Source of the DNA: Moniliella sp. 'wahieum'
Lineage: Eukaryota > Basidiomycota > Moniliellomycetes > Moniliellales > Moniliellaceae
Direction: 5' to 3'
Length of the DNA: 64,000 bases
Assembly (NCBI GenBank): GCA_003971905.1
Contig: RSEE01000162.1
Coordinates: 1 to 64,000, forward strand
Shown: positions 56,537 to 64,000 of the stretch, piece by piece
Layout: every line of letters begins with the position of its first letter
Numbering within the stretch: the stretch's first letter is position 1
Position numbers and translations under genes: made by a program
The notes under the pieces: model-generated
Seen by the model: only the letters and a program-made list of their open reading frames with translations
Database searches by the model: none
What the model was told of the DNA's origin: nothing

Positions 56537-58980
56537 TCAATGCAGATCCGGGTACCAGGCTTTTCGATATCCAAGAAGGGAAAAGTTACATTTGCAGGGA
56601 CTTCCTACCCCTGCCACAAACACGAGCCCGTATGTTGTGTGGCGGGCATGGGGGCGCAGAGAGTCAAACAAAGGGGGGGCGGGGGGAGAGAGATGACAGA
56701 GGGACAAGTTGCAGAACATCCTTTTCAGCATCGTTCTACAATTGCGGAACGATGTAGGAATGACTCGATGACGGAGAGGTATATATCCTCGCCCATTTGT
56801 CATGGACAGCTGGGCAGCACTGTTATCTAGCCGTTTGGTGGGCGGCGAGGCCGTTAGTCTCTTCATCTTTTCTTCTTCATCGCCATCATCATCGTACTCT
56901 TCATCGTCATCGTCATCGTCATCGTCATCCGACACCGGTACCTCCGCCCCTTCCTGTGCATGGTCCAGCGCTACGTTGGCCTTCCGCTGCATTTCGGCCG
57001 GCCGGCGGGGCCGGGGTGGGGTAGGGCTGTAGCCCTTGTTCGCTGGCAAAGCGGGGCCAGGGTGTAATCTGCCTTGTGGCTCCTGTGGCTCCAGTTGGGC
57101 ATCGCTGGGGCTCTTGTTCGGCCGGGCCGGGGCGGGGTGGGTGGGTGCGAGCTTCGGAGCGAACAGGAATGCGAACACCCTGCTGTGCCAGTGGCGCGAC
57201 AATTCTGTTGCTGGAAACTGACCAGGATACTGGCGTGGGGTGTAATGATGTGGTGTGGATTGGGCAAAACCAACGCAAAAACATAAGTAAGCCTGCCACA
57301 CTCGTTTTTTTTCCTCTCGCCCTCCTTCTCGCATAGCGGAAGAACACTAGAAACCGCCGGGAAAAGGAAAAAGGGGGGAGGGGGGGAGGTATAGGGAGAA
57401 GAGGGGGGGGACGTACTGAATTGAGGTGTGTACATGCGCACCACGATCGAAGTCACTCCTTCCGATGCATTGCCATCCAGTTCAGCGCCGAAAGGGAGAG
57501 AAGGAGACGATAGTTTCCTACTTCCCTCACACTCAAGTCGGCAAAACAAGAAAATTCCAGGCTCACCGTCCAGATCACGACAATTGTAGGCCGAGCTGAT
57601 GGGTGTACCGAGTAAGTTGCGCATATACTGACGCGTGTTGTTCATCGGCACTGGAGTACGGGGCCTCCTCTCACCCATTATACGCGCGGCGGAACGGGGT
57701 ATTGCCGTTGGCCTCCTACCTCGTGCGGACGAAGCGCATCGGCATGCTGCCGGACTGGCTGTAACTGGGGTTGCTGCTGCTGCCATTGTACTTGGTACTG
57801 ATGACCCTGATATGCTGATGGTCTTGGTACTGATGACTCTGATATTGCTGGTGGTCTTGGTACTGATGACCCTGATACTGGTGGTCTTCGTACCGGTGGT
57901 CTGCTGGAACCGGTGGTCTTGGAACCGGTGGTCTTGGAACCGGTGGTCTTGAAACCGGTGGTCTTGATACTGTGGTCTTGATACTGGTGATCTTGGTACT
58001 GGTGGTCTTGGTACCTGTGGTCTTGGTACCGGTAATCTTGGAGCTGGTGATCCTGGTATTGCTGTGCTTGCTGCGGTTGCGGTTGCGGTTGCGGTTGCGG
58101 TTGCTGCTGGGGGGTTGGTGGTTGCCCTTGCGGTTGCTGGTTGAATTGCTGTGGCTGTGGCTGTTGCTGCTGTTGCTGCTGCTGCTGTTGCTGTTGCCAG
58201 TGGGCCTGCTGTGATGAAGGCGGATGGAGCACGCGGGTGCGCGTTCTGCGCTCCAACTCCTCTCTAGGAGGAAGTGTGGCAATGGGCAACCGTGCGTACT
58301 CTAGTATATCCTCCCCGCCATCGGCCAATACTGGTTGGGCGGGAGTGGTACTAGGCTCTGTGCTAGGGTCCGTACTAAATTCCGTACTAGGTTCCGTGCT
58401 AGGCACCGCCTCGGGCTCACGAGGGGTTCGGTGCGGCACAAATGCGGGGCCTACCAACGGACGAAGCGGAGGCGGATGAATGGGTGGGATATCGAGCTCC
58501 TCGTCATCGTCGTGGTTCAAGGTGAGCAACATGCTAATGTGAGCGTGCCAGATTCCACCAGCTCGGCGACAGGGTGAGAAAGGAGTGTCGAAGTGGCTTG
58601 CATGAGGGAAACCAAAAGGAGGGTTAGGTTCCGGTCTCGTCCCTTCTAAGTGCCTGGGTGTGCTGGACCGGAAAACGGTATAGGAATCAGGACGTACCGT
58701 AGGTCTACCATCTCGTCCGTCGCAGCATGGTAAATTCGCAGGCGGACAATGGTAGTGGAGACAAGGGACGTCGGTCCTGATTTGAACCAATAGGAAGAGG
58801 AGAAAGGCAGGGTTAGTGGAGGTGACGGATGCTACCCGCGAGGGCGGTATTTGACTGTCTGTTGCAGTGCAACAGGGAAGAGGGAGAAAGGGATCCACTT
58901 ACCTTGTCACCATGTGCTGCGATCCGTCCCCGCAGCGGGATTGCTCAAGAATAATCTCGTACGCGCTTTTCCAAAGAAAA
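56537..58980 (-). CDS. Velvet-domain regulator with Q-rich insertion (VelB-like)
   Basis: Velvet proteins are fungal DNA-binding developmental and secondary-metabolism regulators. The N-terminal half of the domain shows KSAYEIILEQ, then after an intron (58773-58902 region, GTAAG donor) TTIVRLRIYHAATDEMVDLR with a GTACGT donor. The second half has NLLGTPISSAYNCRDLDGEP, then FADLSVREVGNYRLLLSLSA, an intron at about 57230-57416, and YPGQFPATELSRH plus QQGVRIPVRSEA. Between the halves lies a long insertion: Ser/Thr/Pro-rich, then a polyQ tract (58150-58200), PQPQPQ, and YQDHQ-type repeats (57840-58060). VelB proteins are known for an insertion at this place; VosA proteins lack it. After the domain the tail is Pro-rich, then strongly acidic (poly-Asp near 56880-56930). 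The first exon and exact stop are uncertain; an N-terminal exon may extend to about 59200. Many frame breaks. Confidence 0.8.
57780..58205. repeat. Coding tandem repeats: YQDHQ units and polyQ
   Basis: Imperfect 15-18 bp units (GGTCTTGGTACTGGT-like on the plus strand) occur at 57820-58060, and CTG/TTG trinucleotides at 58141-58200. They lie inside the velvet gene insertion and are read on the minus strand as Tyr-Gln-Asp-His and Gln runs. Confidence 0.8.
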
Positions 58981-60472
58981 ACCCATGCACACCACACCTA
59001 ACCGTTAGACACCGACCGAGCATACACCCACCCGAACCAAGAAACGCGCCACAGCACTACCCAGAATACTCACAAGCCTAAATGCGTTCCTTGAGCGCGT
59101 CCCTCGGGCAGAACATCGCGACCGCCTCTTGCCAGAGCGACGGTGGCGTGCTGATCGCCGGAGTGATTATCAGGAGGAGTTGGGCGCGGGCGTCCATTTT
59201 ATCCGGAGAGCAAGTGGAGGATCCGTGATGGTGGTGACAAGCGTGCGACCAGGAGCGGGGTCGCAGGAACAGACGAGGGGGACGAGTGCAGACCGAGGGG
59301 AAGAAGAGCGAGGGGACAGCCAACAAGCGAGCGCCAGCGTGCGTTTTTCTTCCGTCGTCGCTGGGTCGCGGGGGCAGGGTGGTGGTGGTGGCGGTGGTGG
59401 GGGCGGCCGGAGTGGGGAGGGGCGGTGGGGGACACAGCAGCGTCCAGCGCCCAGCGGCTGCGTGGACGTGCTGTGGGGCGCAGCAACGTGCCAGCGACCC
59501 AGAAGACCGGTAAGACCGTCGTGGCCACTGGCGGGTGCAGCTCCGTCGCATAAAAACTTCTCTGCCCGCGCCGGCGATTAGAGGAGCGCGTCGGCGGCGG
59601 CGTGGGCTCCCAGCAGCTGGTGCGCATCCCTCGCGCGCCAATGGGATGGATCGAGCGCGCGTCGGGGGGCTGCCCGGTGCCTCTGGCGGTGATGGCGACG
59701 GTCGCTGGGTGCGAGCCGGTGTGGCTGGCTTTCTTGACAGCAGGCCCATAGTGCGCGGGGCAGGAGAGCGCACAGGAGGCTGTCTATGGCCGATTCATGT
59801 GACCCGAGTCGAATTGGCAACTGATTTTCAATTTGGGGTGCCGGTTCCTAAGCGGCTGAAGCTCTGGAGCTTCAAGTGAAGCTTCTCCTATGCCGCCTCC
59901 TGCCTCCTCCTGCCTTGCCTGGCGTGTTGCCCAGCTGGAAGCAGCCGCGCGCAGGTCACCAGGTCACGGGGGGCGTCGCTCGTACCGACGACTGGCCAGT
60001 GGCCTTCTTGCGTTGGACATTCGTTTGAATTTTGCCGGCACCGATCCGAAATCGACGCCATGGCATAGAGCGCCACAGCCAAAGCCGATGATCGATGAAG
60101 CTCGCCCCCACCCCCAACCGACACATGCAACGGTAAGTAGCAGACAAGCCAGTACGGCAAGGTAACCATAGTAGCCAAGCCAAACCGCCGTCTGGCGCCG
60201 TCGCATTCCGACCCGCTCGCATGGGTCTCTGGCCTCGTGCCCGACCTACTCAGTACTCAGGGCCCACCTGCACCGCTCCCCCGGTCCCTCCCCGAGCACT
60301 CTCGGCAAATGCACCACCGCACACGCCCAGGGCCAAGCCTGTGCCACATGCCCGTGCGTATTTGGCTGTGGCCATGCTGTTGCGCGTTGCGCACGCCTTA
60401 CGTATCGCCCATGCTTGCCTGGGGTTGACGTTGACGCGTTGACGTTGAAAGAGACAGCCTATGTAGATCAGG

Positions 60473-60490
60473 CTTCAAGCTTCAAGCTTC
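60473..60490. repeat. Palindromic heptamer repeat (AAGCTTC)2
   Basis: cttcaagcttcaagcttc; core AAGCTT, period 7. Confidence 0.75.
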
Positions 60491-60568
60491 AGCTTCAGCG
60501 CCTCTTCAGCGCCTCAGGCTGAGCGCTGAGGCTTAGCGCTAAGGCTTAGCCCTGAGGTTCTCAGACTG

Positions 60569-60583
60569 AGATCTCAGATCTCA
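60569..60583. repeat. Palindromic heptamer repeat (AGATCTC)2
   Basis: agatctcagatctca; core AGATCT, period 7. Confidence 0.7.
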
Positions 60584-60680
60584 CCGGCACCCCACGCCAC
60601 TGCGTCACCGGCCACCTGCTCCCCGTTCCCCCAACAGTCTTATATATAGGCCTTACCTGCTTTTTGGCTCTCGTTACACG

Positions 60681-60695
60681 TTACTAGTTACTAGT
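60681..60695. repeat. Palindromic heptamer repeat (ACTAGTT)2
   Basis: ttactagttactagt; core ACTAGT, period 7. Confidence 0.7.
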
Positions 60696-61205
60696 ACTCA
60701 CCCTCTTATTCTCGCCAGCGCCATGCCCACGCATGGCCAAGCATGACGCCGTCTGTGGCCTGGCACCTAATCCCCTACAGTGACCCATAGTGACCCGCCA
60801 GTGACCCTACGACAGGAGGATCGATGAACGTGATAAACGCGCAGGCGCTCAGAGGCTCAGATGAACGATGAAGCTCATCGATTTAACCTACCGTATAATA
60901 TTCAACGAATTCTTTATTCCTCTTCGGTTCCTCGCTCTTTCCGACGTCGCTCCTCTCCTCTTCTCTTCTCTCCCCTCCTCTCCCTCCAAGCTCCACCCCG
61001 CGCCGCTCAGGAACAATGAAGAAGTAAAACACCGTTGTCGGCTATATACCAGGTATACTATAGTAGCTACGACAGCTTCTAACTCCTGAGACCCTAAGGC
61101 CTAAGGCTTAGGGCCTGAGCCCTGAGCGCCTGAGCAGCCCCCAGGCTGAGCGGCCTGGGAGAGCGCTTCAAGAACACAGCGGAAATGCTCCAACAATTTG
61201 AAGCA

Positions 61206-61224
61206 TGAAGCTTGAAGCTTGAAG
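61206..61224. repeat. Palindromic heptamer repeat (AAGCTTG)2
   Basis: tgaagcttgaagcttgaag; core AAGCTT with spacer G. Confidence 0.7.
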
Positions 61225-62499
61225 GTCAGCGCTCGCGAGCGCTGAACGTGCTGAACGTTGAACGTACGCTGAACGTACGCTGAAAACGTACCCTGATGCC
61301 TGAACGTACACTGATTCAACGTTGAATGTTACGTTGAACGAACCGCACCAATTCACACGCACTACACGCCCGAGATGTCTGTGCTGTGGCCTTCTGCATA
61401 CCTGCCCCCCTCTCCTCGATCTCTCTGCTCTCTCTGCCTCTCTCTGTCTCTCCTGCAGCTCTCTGCCTCTCTCTGCCTCTCTATGCCTCTGTCGATGTGC
61501 TTTGCACCAGTGTTGCACCCCCCCTTAGGCCTTAGTGGCCTTAGTACCTTTCACTTAAAGTCTATTAACGCGTAACGTCTATGGAATATCGCGACCCACA
61601 CACCGCTGTGTATCTCCTCTGGCAGCACCCTGGCTCAATTGATTTCCCGGCAGAGGGGTGCAACAGCTCAGCTATCAGGCTCAGACGTGTGTGGGAAGTC
61701 ACGTTATTTGTAGCTAATAGCTAGAAGTATAGTAGCAGACCAAAGTGCAGCGGTACTACAAAGTAAGACCATAGGTAGACTACGTTGTAACGCTTAACGC
61801 GCAACGTACAACGGAACGGAGGCGGGTAAAAGTATGAAAAGTAAGTACAAAGTAGTGAAACGGCATTTTCTCAGACAGTATCCTCATCGGCCTCATCGGT
61901 CACTCGGTACAGTACTCACACTCGTACTCAGCAACTCAGTACTCGTATTCATACTCAGTCCTCAGTACCTCAGTACGCTCAGCCGGAGGACTCAGACTGA
62001 TATTCATCGTGTACGAAGAGTTGCACCTCCACAACTGTTACCCTTGGTGGCCACCAGCAACCAACGTGATAATCTCCACCCCCTTTCTCTACCATTCACC
62101 ATCTACTTCGCCTCATCGCAGTGTCACCAGCTACGCGTATGACTCGTTGTTGGCAACTGACCCAAGAGCGTCGAAAGATGCGTTGTGCATCTGAGCATCG
62201 GTGTCGCTGAGGCTTAGTGAAAGGTGAGAAAATTGAACTCAAAAGGCTGAGGCTGTGACATGCGAACGTTGAACCAAGGAGCAGACGGGGTGTGCGCTGC
62301 TGAAATGGACTGTCAAGTACGGTGAGAGGATGGAGATCATGAGATCTAAGAGGCCGTGACACAACCTATGCTGCGGGACACCAGCTCCCGTAGCACCCTC
62401 AGTACGTTTCCGGACACCGTGCTCGGTACGAGCCCAATGGAGGAAAAAATACCCTAGAGAAAGACCCACACCGATGGGTCTCTACCTAGAGAAAAAGAA

Positions 62500-63250
62500 T
62501 CAACACTGACGGTCCCCCACTCCGTACCCTGTGCCGTTCCTCACGCAGCAACAGAGGACCAAGTAGGGGTTTGATGTTCTCGCTTGAGCATATTTGGGCT
62601 TGCACCAGTCCAAGTTTGGCGCATTGCATTGCCTGAGGCTGTGCGGGTTCCGATGCTCAAGTTTGTGCGCTCCATCCCGGACTCCCACATCCACAACGAG
62701 CTGACAGGGGAGGAGAGAAGGAGAAGGAGAAGGAGAAGGAGAAGGAGAAGAGAAGGAGAAGGAGAAGGAGCGTGGGCGGAAGGCGAGGTGCAGACCACCA
62801 AATGAAAGTGATGAGATCTGAGAGCATTCGGATGATCTGGAATGAGGTGGACCATACTTTGCGGGGTCCAAGTCCAAAGCAAGCGATGGATTGAACGTGG
62901 AAGGTGTTGTACACGATGGAGCCACAACTCGTTTGGAACGCCACGGGAGAAGACTGTTTCCTATAACAACGAATGCGACAAAAATACCAAGTACTAGGGG
63001 GCGCACTCAAGAACTTTTCTTTTCCCTCTTTTGTCTTGATATGACGACGCGAGAGGATACGGGCACCAAGACGGCGAGCAAGATGTTTTAGACACTGGAA
63101 AGAATTGGCTGATGTGTCTCCTTGGAGATGGTTCGCCGCTCACATGCCTACTATCCACGCGTGCTATCCATTCATTTTGGAAGCGAATGGTGGGCGCCAA
63201 AGGTCCTGACCTGCTGGCGACTCGCCTTGTTTTCTAATTGATTTAGCACG
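62500..63250 (+). mobile_element. Retroelement-like coding remnant B
   Basis: The plus strand has VRSIPDSHIHNEL, then after a GGAGAA repeat VDHTLRG-type sequence, KNTKYQ-ALKNFFF-type residues, and in another frame ED-TGTKTASKMF, HWKELADVS and RWFAAHMPT. These line up in the same order with remnant A (10.0-10.97 kb, minus): RSIPDTHVHNEP, KNAKYQDALK, TKTASKLFAHWKEL, KWFLARMST. The copies are broken and diverged. The likeness to LINE reverse-transcriptase C-termini is weak, so the element class is tentative. Confidence 0.4.
62709..62770. repeat. (GGAGAA)n purine microsatellite
   Basis: About ten GAAGGA/GGAGAA units, inserted in remnant B at a point where remnant A has non-repetitive sequence. 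Confidence 0.85.
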
Positions 63251-63479
63251 AATACGCCATGATACACCGGATGAGCGAGCGGGATAGGCTCACCAGCCTT
63301 TCTTTGTCCCTGCCTACGCTCCATTTCCCAAGCAAACGTATGTACGCACAAGGATACGAAATGGGAAACGCTCCCCCCCAAGCCCGCCCATGCAGCGTGT
63401 GCTGTCATCTCGTGCCAAAACCCATTCGTGGATCCACAACCGACACGGCGTTGCCTACAGCAGGTCAACACCCCTCTGT

Positions 63480-63985
63480 GATCAGTTTTCTTCATTCCGA
63501 TCCAAACATCGAATGTGGCGCGAGTCGGGTGTGTGGATACGAAGAACGGGGCGGAGAAGGGTGCGCAGAACGTAACCGTAAACGTTAAAAACCCTTCTCC
63601 GACTCCTCGGCAAGTTTCTTCTTCCAGTGCCCAACATCTTTTTGGCACTCTCGGCACCGTGGTATCTGCGTGTCGTGGTGGCCAGAAGGAACAATGAGTG
63701 TTGCGTGGGCCCCCGCTACGGGAACGTGGCATACGGGGCTCCCCGTTTGCCTACTGGAGGCGTTCAAATGCATCAGCTCCTGATTCGCCCGCATCTCACA
63801 TGCGTAATAGGGGAGGTATTCTGTGTGCCACCTTCGAAAGCAACTTTGGCCTCTTCCCTGGTCCCTAAGTCCCAAGGTGTAGTCTACCCCCAGTACCCTG
63901 ATCCATGCAATAACTCTATCCTTTGCAAGCCCCATCCGCGGGCGTAGTGCGTGTGCCTGGTCTTCCTCCACCGCCGCGTGCAACT
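63480..63985 (-). mobile_element. Retroelement-like coding remnant C
   Basis: Minus-strand frames read LFLLATTTRRYHGAESAKKM and GHWKKKLAEES, matching PLVLTTRGYYGTKTASKLF-AHWKELA of remnant A. Upstream is an unassigned frame with YLPYYACEMRANQELMHLNA. It lies head-to-head with remnant B 230 bp away. It continues toward the window end. Confidence 0.35.
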
Positions 63986-64000
63986 ACTGTGTTCGTACCT

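Larger units (their letters stand above)
58981..62499. other. Gene-free stretch, palindromic heptamers and CTGAG words
   Basis: The first part may hold the velvet leader exon. 59370-59450 is GGTGG-rich. From 60425 to 62000 the DNA is packed with short tandem words (TTGACG, AAGCTTC, AGCGCTA, AGATCTC, ACTAGTT, AAGCTTG, CTCAGTACT). CTCTCTGCCTCTCT repeats lie at 61411-61495. No conserved gene recognised. Confidence 0.5.

Noticed and set aside
1-64000. Bacterial defence system, operon or prophage
   Set aside because: All recognised genes are fungal with spliceosomal introns; there is no operon spacing or bacterial promoter/terminator logic.
1-64000. tRNA or rRNA genes
   Set aside because: Scanning for B-box-like GGTTCGA words found only isolated matches without a matching A-box or cloverleaf arms; no rRNA-like sequence was seen.

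Overview
The window is nuclear DNA of a filamentous-type fungus. The conserved proteins point that way: a velvet regulator, two KRE6/SKN1 cell-wall beta-glucan proteins, Ted1/Cdc1, importin-7 (Sxm1/Nmd5), VPS36, PRMT5, BAP31 and an F-BAR/RhoGAP protein. Genes carry few short introns (about 70-240 bp) with GTACGT/GTATGT donors, YAG acceptors and CTRAC-type branch sites. Coding DNA is GC-rich. Two KRE6 paralogues and the overall gene style favour Basidiomycota, but this is inference and no species is claimed.

Layout. 1-2.4 kb: 3' part of a hexose-6-phosphate mutarotase gene (+) and a gene of five divergent ubiquitin-like repeats (-). 2.4-13.6 kb: a long gene-poor stretch, locally AT-rich, with a 33-bp tandem array, a 22-bp array and a decayed retroelement-like fragment. 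13.6-21.6 kb: F-BAR/RhoGAP (+), BAP31 (+), importin-7/8 (-). 21.6-25.2 kb: gene-free, rich in CTGAG motifs. 25.3-32.6 kb: KRE6-like 1 (+) convergent with PRMT5 (-). 32.6-36.4 kb: gene-free, rich in palindromic heptamers. 36.4-45.7 kb: VPS36 (-) divergent from a vWA protein (+), then Ted1/Cdc1-like phosphoesterase (-) divergent from an unrecognised membrane-anchored protein (+). 47.4-49.5 kb: KRE6-like 2 (-). 49.5-52.7 kb: gene-free. 52.7-54.1 kb: G3BP-like NTF2/RRM protein (-). 54.8-56.3 kb: a small LTR element without recognisable coding capacity. 56.5-59 kb: velvet protein with a Q-rich insertion (-). 59-64 kb: gene-free repeats and two more retroelement-like fragments.

Nearly every conserved gene needs one or more 1-2 nt frame corrections, often in homopolymers. 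The two LTRs of the young element differ by four single-base indels and no substitutions, so most frame breaks are probably sequence error rather than gene decay. CDS spans below are therefore gene extents and not single open frames.

Functional themes are cell-wall glucan synthesis (two KRE6), ER/secretory and GPI-anchor maturation (BAP31, Ted1-like), endosomal sorting (VPS36), nuclear import (importin-7), polarity signalling (RhoGAP), and development, RNA or methylation control (velvet, G3BP-like, PRMT5). There is no sign of a metabolic cluster. The most unusual sequence-level signals are (1) tandem heptamers built on self-complementary A-NN-N'N'-T hexamers, recurring with at least nine different cores across gene-free DNA, and (2) the five-repeat divergent ubiquitin-like protein.
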